Assembly (NCBI RefSeq): GCF_024666525.1
Contig: NZ_CP088294.1
Coordinates: forward strand, 4,712,001-4,776,000
Reading direction: 5' to 3'
DNA length: 64,000 nt
Source of the DNA: Pseudomonas sp. J452
GTDB taxonomy: Bacteria > Pseudomonadota > Gammaproteobacteria > Pseudomonadales > Pseudomonadaceae
The translations under genes and the position numbers were made by a program. Shown piece after piece: positions 8,923-17,591 of this stretch. Within the stretch, counting starts at the first letter, position 1. Each line of letters starts with the position of its first letter. The notes beneath the pieces were generated by a model. It was given only the letters and a program-made list of their open reading frames with translations, had not been told where the DNA came from and made no database searches.

Positions 8923-10498
8923 CGCCAGCGTCGCCATCCGCCCCCGCAACACCTGGGAAGCGCTCGATCTCGGCGTGCTCCTGGCGCAACGCCATGCCGG
9001 CCTGCTGATGGCCAGCTGGGCCCTGGTAACCCTGCCGATATTCGCCGTGCTCAGTCTGCTGCTGTGGCAGTACCCGAGCCTCGCCGTATTCATCTTCTGG
9101 TGGCTAAAGCCGGCCTGGGAACGCCTGCCGCTGTATATCCTCGCGCACGCGCTGTTCGGCGACACCCCCAGCCTCAAGCAGGCACTCAAGGCCCTGCCCG
9201 GCCTGCTGCGCCCGCAATTGCTGGCCAGCCTGACCTGGCGGCGCTTCAGCCCGACGCGCAGCTTCGACCTGCCGGTGCTGCAACTTGAAGGCCTGTCAGG
9301 CGCCGAACGCAGCAAGCGCCTGGTCGTGCTCGGCCAGGGCAACAGCGGCAGCGCCACCTGGTTGACCGTGCTCGGCATGCTTCTGGAAGGCGTGCTCTGT
9401 CTGGGCCTGGCCGGCCTGTTCTATCTGCTGCTGCCACAGCAGGTAGCGATCGACTGGGACTGGCAAAGCATGCTGCAGAACAGCAGCCCCGAGTGGCTAT
9501 GGCTGGAGCATCTGTCCAACCTGCTCTACGCCCTGATACTGGTGTTCTGGGAGCCGATCTACGTGGCCTGCGGCTTCACCCTCTACCTTAACCGGCGTAC
9601 CGCCCTGGAAGCCTGGGACATCGAACTGGTGTTCCGCCGCCTGCGCCAGCGCCTGACCGGCAGCGCCTATGCACTGGCTCTACTGTGCAGCCTGCTGCTC
9701 TTCACCCCGGGTCAGGAGGCCTGGGCCGAAAGCCGCAGCGGCAGTTGCCCGATTCCCGTCGAAGATCCCATCGGCCCCGATGCAGAACGCCTGCTCAAGC
9801 AACCGCTGACCAGCCAGGCCGCCCAGGACAGCATCGACAAGCTGCTCGACAACCCGCCATTCGAGAACCGCGAGACGGTCACCCGCTGGCGGATCGGCGA
9901 CGAACCCAAGAAAGAAGCCGAGGAACTGAACAAGGAAGACCTCGAGGGGCTGGCCAAGATCTTCAAAGGTCTCGGCAAGCTGTTCGACTATTTCAAGACC
10001 GTGAGCATAGTCGCGACCATCTTCGAGGTGCTGCTGTGGACGCTGCTGATCAGCCTGATCGTCCTCCTGCTGTGGCGCTACCGCGAATGGCTGAGCACCT
10101 TTGCCAGCCGCCTCGGCCTGCCGCAGCGACGCATTCGCGAAATGCCGAGCCAGCTGTTCGGCCTGGAGCTGGCTCCGGAAAGCCTGCCGGACGATGTCGC
10201 CAGCGTCGCCGAACGCCTCTGGGCCGAACAACCACGCGAAGCCCTCGGCCTGCTCTACCGCGCCCTGCTCAGCCGCCTCCTGCATGACTACCGCCTACCG
10301 CTGAAAGGCTCGCACACCGAAGGCGAAGTCCTGCAACTGGTGCAACGCCTCGAACAAAGCGAGCTGCATCGCTTCAGCGCCGTACTGACCGGCCACTGGC
10401 AGAACCTCGCCTATGGTCATCGCCTGCCTCCGCAAGCGCTCAAGCAGAGCCTGTGTGACGCCTGGCGCCGGCTGTTCCCGGCAGGAGCCACGGCATGA
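8909..10498 (+). CDS. DUF4129-domain membrane protein
   Basis: A 529-residue protein with two N-terminal membrane segments, a middle region with two more, one long segment near residue 370 (VATIFEVLLWTLLISLIVLLLWRYREWL) and a C-terminal DUF4129 domain (PREALGLLYRALLSRLLHDY and HRFSAVLTGHW). I chose the ATG at 8909, inside the end of the SpoIIM-like gene, because the sequence from MRLTDASVAIRPRN onwards looks native. It overlaps the next gene by 4 bp. Role within the MoxR system unknown. Confidence 0.85.
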   Translation: MRLTDASVAIRPRNTWEALDLGVLLAQRHAGLLMASWALVTLPIFAVLSLLLWQYPSLAVFIFWWLKPAWERLPLYILAHALFGDTPSLKQALKALPGLLRPQLLASLTWRRFSPTRSFDLPVLQLEGLSGAERSKRLVVLGQGNSGSATWLTVLGMLLEGVLCLGLAGLFYLLLPQQVAIDWDWQSMLQNSSPEWLWLEHLSNLLYALILVFWEPIYVACGFTLYLNRRTALEAWDIELVFRRLRQRLTGSAYALALLCSLLLFTPGQEAWAESRSGSCPIPVEDPIGPDAERLLKQPLTSQAAQDSIDKLLDNPPFENRETVTRWRIGDEPKKEAEELNKEDLEGLAKIFKGLGKLFDYFKTVSIVATIFEVLLWTLLISLIVLLLWRYREWLSTFASRLGLPQRRIREMPSQLFGLELAPESLPDDVASVAERLWAEQPREALGLLYRALLSRLLHDYRLPLKGSHTEGEVLQLVQRLEQSELHRFSAVLTGHWQNLAYGHRLPPQALKQSLCDAWRRLFPAGATA

Positions 10499-11778
10499 AC
10501 CGCACCACTCGCTTTGCCATGGGCAGCCTGGTGGCACTGGTGATCGGCCTGCTGGCCATCTACGTCCTGAGCCAGCTGCAACCCTACGACGAAACGCTCG
10601 AACACGGCCCCGCCCCGGAAGTCGAAGCCGATCCGTTCCTCGCTGCAGAAATGTTCCTGCGCCAACGCAAGCTGAGCGTCAGCCGTGCCGACGGCATTTC
10701 CGTACTGCGTCAGCTGCCGGCGGCCGGGCAAACCCTGATGTTGCTCAGCGGCCGTGAAGACATGACCCCGCGCCAGGCCCGTCAGGTGCTGGAGTGGACG
10801 GCCAAAGGCGGCCACCTGGTGATCGTCGCGGAAAGCATCTGGGACGAAGAGGAAGGCAAGAGCGACGACCTGCTGCTCGACAGCCTGGGTATCCAGCAGC
10901 ACCTCACCGAAGACCTCGACGCCGAAGAAGCAGGTGACAGCGAAGCCAGCGACGAGCAAAACAGCGACGAGCAGGTCGAGGAAGACCAACTCGACGACGA
11001 AGACAGCGCCGTGGAAGAAGAGCTCGCCGATGCCGTCGCCGCCCAGGTCGAAGCCGAGGATGCAGACCGTTATCCGGAGCTGACCAAGCTCTACCTGGAA
11101 AACGAGGACGCACCGGCCTACGTCGACTTCGATACCGAATACCACCTGTACGACGCCAGGAACCGCGCCCATGCCTGGGCCAACAGCGGCGACGCCACGC
11201 ACATGCTGCAGCTGTACCACGGCGATGGTCTGGTGACAGTGCTCACCGATGCCTGGATCTGGCAGAACGAGAATATCGACCAATACGACAATGCTTGGCT
11301 GCTCTGGTACCTGAGCCAGGACAGCAGCGTCACCCTGATCTACAACGCCGTGCGCGACAATCTGCTCAGCCAGCTGCTCGATCACTACCCCGCCGCCCTG
11401 ACCGCCCTGGCCCTGCTGATCGCCCTGCTGCTGTGGCATGTCGGCCTGCGCCACGGTCCCTTGCAGGGTCAACCCAGCCATGCCCGCCGGCAACTGGAAG
11501 AGCACCTGCGCGGCGGTGCCGACTTTCTCCTCCGGCGCAGCGGCCAGACGCATCTGCTGCACAGCCTGCAGCGCGATATCCAGCGCCGCGCCCGCCACCG
11601 TCACCCGGGCTTCGAACGCCTGCCCGTGGCCGATCAGTGGCAAGTACTCGGGCGCCTTACCCGTATCCCCACCAGCGCCATCAGCCAAGCCATGCGCCCC
11701 GCGCCTGCGCAGAAGCTGTCTGCTGCCGACTTCACCCGTCAGGTCGCCAACCTGCAAACCCTCAGGAATGCCCTATGA
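10495..11778 (+). CDS. DUF4350-domain protein, last intact gene before the insertion
   Basis: A 427-residue protein with one N-terminal membrane segment (about 8-27), a soluble DUF4350 domain, a strongly acidic low-complexity stretch (about 118-190, many Glu and Asp), a second membrane segment (about 300-322, ALTALALLIALLLWHVGLRH) and a cytoplasmic tail. In Pseudomonas this gene is normally followed immediately by moxR. Here the stop, in the string CCCTATGATC, is followed by recombinase genes, and moxR sits about 45.5 kb away. Confidence 0.85.
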   Translation: MNRTTRFAMGSLVALVIGLLAIYVLSQLQPYDETLEHGPAPEVEADPFLAAEMFLRQRKLSVSRADGISVLRQLPAAGQTLMLLSGREDMTPRQARQVLEWTAKGGHLVIVAESIWDEEEGKSDDLLLDSLGIQQHLTEDLDAEEAGDSEASDEQNSDEQVEEDQLDDEDSAVEEELADAVAAQVEAEDADRYPELTKLYLENEDAPAYVDFDTEYHLYDARNRAHAWANSGDATHMLQLYHGDGLVTVLTDAWIWQNENIDQYDNAWLLWYLSQDSSVTLIYNAVRDNLLSQLLDHYPAALTALALLIALLLWHVGLRHGPLQGQPSHARRQLEEHLRGGADFLLRRSGQTHLLHSLQRDIQRRARHRHPGFERLPVADQWQVLGRLTRIPTSAISQAMRPAPAQKLSAADFTRQVANLQTLRNAL

Positions 11779-11933
11779 TCTGGCACCTTGCAAAAGTTAG
11801 ATTCCCAATCTATCAAGAAATAGCCCCTGGCTAACTCGTAGTCTTGAGATTGTGCTTGAGGGTCGGCAAATGGCCCTAACTCTGCACGAGCAGACACAGG
11901 GATTGGGTGTCTGGTCAATGTAGGCGATGGCAC

Positions 11934-13082
11934 ATGGAGCTTTTGTGGGCTACTGAGGACTTGGTGATTGCGGGGCAACCCTATCCGGGATTCCCAATTC
12001 TGCTTTGGGACTCAATGGAGAGTTGCATCCCAGCCAATCGGTTCTTTCGTCACTACCTACTCCGCGGAATAATTGGCTCTAGGCGATCTTGGCCCAGTAC
12101 AGGACGCTCTCTGTACGACTTCTTCAGCTTCCTTCAGGCCCATGAACTGGACTGGCGCGACGTTGATCGGGGCGAGGCCAAGAGCCTTGTGGCAGCCTAT
12201 CGGGACTACTGCCTGGTGGCGTGCGAATTGGCACGGAACACCACTCGCCAACGCCTGCACTACATTTGCAAGTTCTACGAGTTCGCCCAGACGGAAAGGT
12301 GGGTGGAGCGCCTACCCTTCGGCTACGAAGAACGCAGAGTGAGGCGAGAAAAAGGATTCCTTGCGCATATCGATGCCTGTGGCGGCGCCACCATGGCAAA
12401 CGATGTGATGCCGCGTAGACACAAAGCCCTGCCCAAGTTTCTGAGTATGGCCGAGATCAAGGCACTCCTTGCTGCGGTGGATAACCCTCATCATCGGATG
12501 ATGATCCGCTTGGCGCTGCACACAGGCCTACGCCGCGAGGAAATCGCCACTTTCCCGCTGTTCTATGTATTCGACCCCGACAAAGGAGGACGAAACGAGC
12601 GAAACCTCCGCATTCAGCTGGACCCTTACGACGGTAGCGGAATGGCAACCAAGGGCAGCAAGCCGCGAGATATCTACGTCAGCCGCCGGTTCATGGCCGA
12701 CCTCTATCGCTACACAACAAAAGTGCGTGGCGAGCGTGCCTCGCTGAGCAATATCCCGCAAGAGGCGCTGTTCCCCAATCAACTCGGTGAGCCCTATGGC
12801 TCAGACGGCAAGAGCATCAACCGGATCATCAGCGGTGCTGGCAAGCAGGCGGGAATCAAGGTTCATACGCACATGCTCCGGCATACTTACGCCACCTATA
12901 CCCTAGCCAGCCTGCAGCGCAACCGTGTGAACGGGATAGACCCTCTGGTGTTCCTCCAGCGGCAACTTGGCCACGCCTCGATTCAAACGACCATGGTGTA
13001 CCTGCATGTGGTCAATGAAATGGCCGACGAGGTGGTGCTGGCCTACGACGACGAGTTGAACGCACTGGCGGGAGAGGAGTGA
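11934..13082 (+). CDS. Tyrosine recombinase/integrase, first of tandem pair
   Basis: A 382-residue site-specific recombinase from the ATG at 11934 (an in-frame GTG at 11907 is possible). The C-terminal catalytic domain shows the first Arg in ALHTGLRREEIATF, the H-x-x-R box HTHMLRHTYATY, the GHASIQTT turn and the nucleophilic Tyr in MVYLHV. The N-terminal half is the SAM-like core-binding region (TGRSLYDFFSFLQAHELDW). It overlaps the second recombinase in a TGATG, so they are translated together. Tandem recombinases are known from Tn554-type and RIT elements; closeness to either is inference. It probably mobilised the island or its left part. Confidence 0.9.
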   Translation: MELLWATEDLVIAGQPYPGFPILLWDSMESCIPANRFFRHYLLRGIIGSRRSWPSTGRSLYDFFSFLQAHELDWRDVDRGEAKSLVAAYRDYCLVACELARNTTRQRLHYICKFYEFAQTERWVERLPFGYEERRVRREKGFLAHIDACGGATMANDVMPRRHKALPKFLSMAEIKALLAAVDNPHHRMMIRLALHTGLRREEIATFPLFYVFDPDKGGRNERNLRIQLDPYDGSGMATKGSKPRDIYVSRRFMADLYRYTTKVRGERASLSNIPQEALFPNQLGEPYGSDGKSINRIISGAGKQAGIKVHTHMLRHTYATYTLASLQRNRVNGIDPLVFLQRQLGHASIQTTMVYLHVVNEMADEVVLAYDDELNALAGEE

Positions 13083-14209
13083 TGGGCAAACGCAAGGTTT
13101 TTGACAAGACCGACCTCAGCATCCCGCAAATCGAGCACAGTCACGACGCGCTCGGCAATGTAGTAATTCTGCCCGAGGTAATCCCGCCGACAAACACTAC
13201 GGTCGAGTTCGGGCGGATCACCACCGCTAACAGCCGGCGCATCCACTTTGCCCGCTGGTATGGCGCTGGCATTGACTCCATCACTTACGCCTGTCAGCGC
13301 CAGATCGAACGCTTCCTAGCCGGCCAGGATGGTGGCATCGAGGTTAGCACTGTGGCTAGCTACTGCGTTAACGGGTTGCCCCAATTCCTCGATTACGCCT
13401 TACTGCGGGCGACGGCCTTTGGCCGTGTCTTATCCCTGGCCGATGTGAACCGGGACTTTATCGACGGTTATCTCAGCCATCTGGCCGGAACGGGGGTCGC
13501 TACTATCAGTCAGAAGTCCCGCTATTCGCATGCCAAGGCTGTGCTGCTGGCCTTGGGGCGGCGTGGACTGTTTTCGCTGGTTACCAACGGCGATGCGGCC
13601 ACCTTCCCACGGAACCCCTTCCCGAACTGCAGCCGCAAGATCAAGGGCGAGACATCGCTATCCAGACGCGAGAGGCAAGCGCTCACTTTGGCGCTGCGGC
13701 AGGCGATCAAGCCGATCTGGGTCGATGATACGCCGGTGACCGTCGAACTGCTGGCCCCCGCCCTGCTGGTCGTGGCACTGCACACCGGACGCAATACCTC
13801 ACCGCTGCTGGAAATGGGCCGCGACTGCCTGCGCCGACACCCCAAAGACGATACTGAGTTTCTGGTGCTGTGGAAGCGGCGCGGTTACAGCTCCAACAAG
13901 GTGGCCGTGCGCGCCGAGTCGAAGGTCGAGCGTCTGATGGAATCCACACCGACCGTGAGAACCAACGTGGCGCGCCTGGTCCGCCGCGTGATGGCTCTGA
14001 CCGAACCCCTGGATGCTGAGGCCCCAGCAGAATTCAAGGGCCGCATATGGCTGTATCGCGCTCGCGCCAATCGGTTGGCTGGTCAAGTTACGGCGTTAAC
14101 TCCAAGTATGTTGTCTAGGGCGACAGAATGCCTCGTCGCCAAGCATGGTCTGACTGACAGCGACGGAAAACCGCTACGCATCAACGTCTCGCGCCTTCGC
14201 AAGACCTGA
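13082..14209 (+). pseudogene. Second tyrosine recombinase, 3' end cut by IS3 element
   Basis: 375 codons remain, starting MGKRKVFDKTDLSIPQ. An N-terminal core-binding-like region (YACQRQIERFL, then YLSHLAGTGVATISQKSRYSHAKAVLLALG) and the start of a catalytic domain (LLVVALHTGRNTSPLLEM, probably the first catalytic Arg region) are visible. The H-x-x-R box and Tyr are missing because the reading frame runs into the inverted repeat of the IS at 14207, whose first three bases TGA serve as the stop codon. Probably inactive. Any third recombinase, usual in trio-type elements, is absent. Confidence 0.8.
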
Positions 14210-14268
14210 ATCGCCCCTAGTTTCGTAGACACCTCCGAGCCTCATAATACGGCCCATTAGGAGGTGCC

Positions 14269-14547
14269 ATGAGCAACCCGCGTTATCCCGAAGAATTCAA
14301 AATCGAAGCAGTCAAACAGGTGACCGAGCGAGGTCTGCCGGTGGCTGAGGTAGCTGCTCGTTTGGGCATGTCGACACACAGCCTGTATGCCTGGGTGAAG
14401 CGCTACAGCAAGCCCCAAGAACAGCGGGCGCAAGAGGACGATCAACACGCTGAGCTACGTCGTCTGCGTGCGGAACTCAAGCGCGTGACCGAAGAGCGAG
14501 ACATCCTAAAAAAGGCCGCCGCGTACTTTGCCAAGGAGTGCGGCTGA
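14269..14547 (+). CDS. IS3-family transposase OrfA
   Basis: A 92-residue protein with the helix-turn-helix of IS3-type OrfA (YPEEFKIEAVKQVTERGLPVAE.. with SLYAWVKRY) followed by a leucine-zipper-like helix (LRRLRAELKRVTEERDILKKA). Near its end the gene has CTAAAAAAGG at about 14507, a typical A-run slippery site for -1 frameshifting into orfB to make the full transposase. GGAGG lies just upstream of the ATG. Confidence 0.92.
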   Translation: MSNPRYPEEFKIEAVKQVTERGLPVAEVAARLGMSTHSLYAWVKRYSKPQEQRAQEDDQHAELRRLRAELKRVTEERDILKKAAAYFAKECG

Positions 14548-15419
14548 AGTACGCCTTCATTAGTCAGCTATCCGCAGACTATTCGGTTCGCCGCCTGTGC
14601 CTGACCCTGAAAGTTCATGCCAGTGGCTACTACGCCTGGCTGGCTGAGCCGAAGTCGGCACGAGCAAAGGATGATCAGCGGCTGCTGGGTTTGATCAAGC
14701 ACTCCTGGTTAGAGAGCGGTGGCGTCTATGGTTACCGCAAAATCCATGACGACCTGCGTGAGCTGGGAGAACAGTGCGGCAGGCATCGCGTTGCTCGATT
14801 AATGCGCCAGGAAGGCCTGCGTTCGCAGACGGGGTATCGGCGACGTCCAGGACGTTATGGTGGCAAGCCTCCAGTGGCCTCACCGAATCATCTTGAGCGT
14901 CGATTCAATGTCACTGAACCGAACAAGGTCTGGGTTACGGACATAACCTACATCCGCACCTATGAGGGTTGGTTATTTTTGGCGGTGGTGCTCGATCTGT
15001 TTTCGCGGCAGGTAATCGGTTGGTCAATGAAGCCGCAGATGACTAGCGATCTGGCTATTGATGCATTGCTGATGGCGGTTTGGCGGCGTAAGCCAAAGCA
15101 GGAAGTGATGATTCATTCCGACCAAGGTAGCCAGTTCAGCAGCGGCGACTGGCAGAGCTTTCTGAAAGCCAACAACTTGCTTGGCAGCATGAGTCGGCGT
15201 CGCAACTGCCATGACAATGCGGTAGCGGAAAGCTTTTTCCAGCTGCTGAAGCGGGAGCGGATCAGGCGAAAGATCTATAGCACCAGGCAGGATGCCAGAG
15301 CCGATGTGTTCGATTACATCGAGATGTTCTACAACCCAAAACGCCGGCACGGTTTCAACAACCAGCTGTCGCCGGTAGAGTTTGAAAAGCGCTATTTCCA
15401 GAGACTGGAGAGTGTCTAG
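14538..15419 (+). CDS. IS3-family transposase OrfB (DDE catalytic part)
   Basis: 293 codons in the -1 frame relative to OrfA with a 10 bp overlap, normally expressed as an OrfAB fusion. The HTH_21 segment (GVYGYRKIHDDL) precedes the rve catalytic core, with the first Asp in WVTDITYIRT, the second in HSDQGSQFSS and the Glu in NAVAESFFQLLKRE. No internal stops, so the element may still be active. The GTG at 14538 is only the first possible start; a frameshift is more likely. Confidence 0.9.
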   Translation: MRLKYAFISQLSADYSVRRLCLTLKVHASGYYAWLAEPKSARAKDDQRLLGLIKHSWLESGGVYGYRKIHDDLRELGEQCGRHRVARLMRQEGLRSQTGYRRRPGRYGGKPPVASPNHLERRFNVTEPNKVWVTDITYIRTYEGWLFLAVVLDLFSRQVIGWSMKPQMTSDLAIDALLMAVWRRKPKQEVMIHSDQGSQFSSGDWQSFLKANNLLGSMSRRRNCHDNAVAESFFQLLKRERIRRKIYSTRQDARADVFDYIEMFYNPKRRHGFNNQLSPVEFEKRYFQRLESV

Positions 15420-15459
15420 AAAACCAGGGGCGATTCACTACGAGCTCATCCAGGACCTC

Positions 15460-16161
15460 CTAGAGGCCTCGAGTCTGAACTTCCCATGAAAACTCGTGAT
15501 CATAGCGAAGTTCTTCTATGTCGAGCAGGTTTTCTATAGCCGAGCTCGTTGAGCTGAAGTACATGGAGGCTTTGCCATCAAAGATATCAGCGTGAGGTTC
15601 TCTGTGATCTGTCCCTGAAAAATCGTTAACGTTGTGCGTCACGAACCTAAAGCTTTCGAAGCTTCCGTGGTGCTCCGTCCGATATTCTTGGAACGCTTCT
15701 GCTAGTACAGCATCGACAACGCTATTCTTCTATTTGTGGAATGGTGCACGCTTGGCTATTGCTCGCTCGGCAGCTTTGACTTTGGCTGAGTCCGAAATTG
15801 GGGTTTGAATTGCCGACTCAAAGACCTTCATAACGCGACTGACGGTAGCTTGATTTGCTTCGGATAGGATCGGCAGTCAATGGTTTACATCATCAATAGC
15901 GGCTAGCGCAACCTGCTTTCCTTCGCTTCCAAAGTCTTCGATTATTCCTTTGACTAACTTGCACTCAGCAGACAGCTGCTTACGTGTTGCTTCGATAACC
16001 CTGTCTTCGTTTCGTTCGTATTCTGTGCGCACCAGATCTGGCAGCAGGATTCCAATGACCCTACCTTCGACGAGATGCTCCAGCGCTGTGAGCATTGGAA
16101 GCTCAGCCTTCTTGGAAGAAATATCCAGCCTAATGCAGGTATCGAGCATTACTAGATGCAT
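15460..16161 (-). pseudogene. Decayed PIN-domain (DUF4935-type) protein
   Basis: Reading leftwards from the ATG at 16161 gives a PIN start with the metal-binding Asp (MHLVMLDTCIRLDISSKK), but a TGA occurs at 15879-15877 and a TAG in the run PFHK-stop-KNSVVDAVL near 15734. The same frame continues through FVTHNVNDFSGTD to 15460. Two in-frame stops make it a pseudogene. Intact DUF4935 PIN proteins are predicted ribonucleases. It is divergent from the island mvaT-like gene, 83 bp away. Confidence 0.75.
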
Positions 16162-16244
16162 TGAAGCTCCATTTTTGAGTCTGTTCGCTAGACTTGGCCT
16201 TGGCCAGCGTCCGATAATGGCCTATCAACATAAAGGAGACAACG

Positions 16245-16607
16245 ATGTCGAAGCTCGCCGAATTCCGCCAACTCGAACAACAGCTCGCTGCTCAGCTCGC
16301 CGAGCTGGAAGCCATGAAAAACGACAGCTCCCTTAAAAAGGAAATCGAATTTGAGAAGAAACTGCGGGCTTTGATGGCTGAATATGGCGTGAGCCTCGGG
16401 GGCGTTATCAATCTTCTCGATCCTCAAGGTGGTCGTCGTGCTCCTGTTGTTGTGAGTTCTGGTCAGCGCAAGGCTCGTGCTTTGAAGATTTACGTCAACC
16501 CTCAGAACGGCGAGCGTGTTGAGACCAAAGGCGGTAACCACAAAACACTGAAAGCTTGGAAAGAAGAATTCGGTGCTGATGTGGTTGAAAGCTGGCTGCA
16601 GAAGTAA
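16245..16607 (+). CDS. Island-encoded MvaT/MvaU-family H-NS-like silencer
   Basis: A 120-residue protein with the same architecture as MvaT: N-terminal coiled coil (about 1-58, MSKLAEFRQLEQQLAAQLAEL), linker (RKARALKIYVNPQNGERV) and the C-terminal DNA-binding signature ETKGGNHKTLKAWK. It is clearly divergent from the chromosomal mvaT at 4243. AAAGGAG lies 8 bp before the ATG, and a terminator follows. Horizontally acquired elements often carry such proteins to silence their own A+T-rich genes or to interact with the host H-NS-type network; that role here is inference. Confidence 0.92.
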   Translation: MSKLAEFRQLEQQLAAQLAELEAMKNDSSLKKEIEFEKKLRALMAEYGVSLGGVINLLDPQGGRRAPVVVSSGQRKARALKIYVNPQNGERVETKGGNHKTLKAWKEEFGADVVESWLQK

Positions 16608-16635
16608 AAATTCGCTCAGCGAGATTGTTGAGTAC

Positions 16636-16662
16636 AAAAAGGGCTCCGTGGGGCCCTTTTTT
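16636..16662 (+). terminator. Rho-independent terminator of the island mvaT-like gene
   Basis: Arms AAAAAGGGC and GCCCTTTTT separated by an 8-base loop, ending in a run of T, 28 bp after the stop codon. Confidence 0.85.
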
Positions 16663-16674
16663 GTGGAGATGGGT

Positions 16675-17078
16675 ATGGTGGATCTTCATTCACTCGCACA
16701 TAAATTTCGATCAATTATTGACCTTTTGGCTAGTAATGGTGAAGTGCATTATATTATGAAGGGCTTTCCATCTGGATGCTGTGGCATTACTTCCGAGCTG
16801 CTTGGGGATTATTTGAATAGCATGGTCGTTGGCACCTTCGAATATGTCTGGGGTGAGCTCGAGGGGCGAGTCATGCTTGGCTTGAGTGCGATGGCGTCAT
16901 AATTGATATTACTTCTGATCAGTTTGAAGGTCGACCATCTATCTATATCGGAACACCTGACGCCTGGTATCTGGAGTGGGAAGAGAGCAGTCGCCATATT
17001 GCTGAGCATGCATCTAGTGCTCCTACATACCGAGATGAGCGTGCTTTTTATGAGCGAGTCTTGGCTGATATTGAATAG
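16675..17078 (+). pseudogene. Frameshifted transglutaminase-like small protein
   Basis: Two reading frames join into one protein of about 134 residues. The first part, from the ATG at 16675, contains FPSGCCGITSELLGDYL. One base appears to be lost near 16865, after which the third frame continues with SHAWLECDGVIIDITSDQF to a TAG at 17076. The ordered Cys, His and Asp (GCCG, SHAW, IIDIT) fit a papain/transglutaminase-type triad, though I recognise no named family. GGAG precedes the ATG by 6 bp. It lies just after the terminator of the silencer gene. Confidence 0.6.
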
Positions 17079-17107
17079 CCCTGGGTTTCGTAGGCACTTG
17101 CGAGCCT
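17078..17107. repeat. Relic of an IS3-type terminal repeat
   Basis: This 30-base stretch matches 24 of 30 positions of the left end of the IS3 element at 14213-14242 (shared GTTTCGTAG and CGAGCCT). It begins two bases after the stop of the broken transglutaminase-like gene. It suggests that a related IS once sat here and was lost. Confidence 0.5.
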
Positions 17108-17148
17108 AGGCAATGGGGCGCCCCGGCCCTTCGCGACGGGCAGCGCCC

Positions 17149-17334
17149 GGCCGATTCTGTTGAAAAAGTGCCGTCGCGATTTTTGCCCATGAAAGAACGT
17201 GAGCGACGTTGAAATCTGATTCGCTCAGAAGGTGAAGTTGTCTTGGTTTTTACGTGGCAACACCAAAATTGAGCGATTTTTGAGCTGCTGAAAAGCAGCT
17301 CTCCCAGAGGCCGACTTTTTCAACAGAATCGGCC
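17149..17334. mobile_element. MITE-like non-coding inverted-repeat element
   Basis: 186 bp bounded by perfect 21-bp inverted repeats (GGCCGATTCTGTTGAAAAAG at the left, its complement at the right) with no reading frame inside. It ends just before the DNA leading into the gene cassettes. The TGTTGAAAAAGT-type ends resemble those of several DDE transposon families in Pseudomonas, so it is probably mobilised in trans. The next 246 bp (17335-17580) hold no gene I can recognise. Confidence 0.65.
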
Positions 17335-17591
17335 AAAAGCAGTCCCTCGGGGACGATGGTTAATGCCTCGATACGAGCAACAGTAGCCGGCCAGAATCAG
17401 GTCATGGACACGCTGCTAGCGGCTTCGTAATCTCCGTGCAGGCCATATCGCTTTTTCTCCCCGCCTCATGTCGCGTTCCACCGCCTCTTGCAGGCGGCTG
17501 AAGGAGTTATCCATCTACAAGGAACTTTTTTGCGAAACAAGAGGCGCAACGCATTAAGCCACTTATGTCGTCTACTTATAGTTAGGCAACC

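Larger units (their letters stand above)
14207..15437 (+). mobile_element. Complete IS3-family insertion sequence
   Basis: A 1231 bp element bounded by imperfect inverted repeats of about 26 bp: the left end reads TGAATCGCCCCTAGTTTCGT, and the complement of the right end reads TGAATCGCCCCTGGTTTTCT. It holds overlapping orfA and orfB. The three bases on each outer side (ACC and CTA) do not match, so no target duplication is seen, which suggests a deletion or recombination next to the element after insertion. Confidence 0.9.

Noticed and set aside
11934..13082. Integron integrase IntI for the cassette array
   Set aside because: It is a tyrosine recombinase but lacks the IntI-specific extra patch as far as I can see, and lies 4.5 kb away in an operon with a second recombinase.
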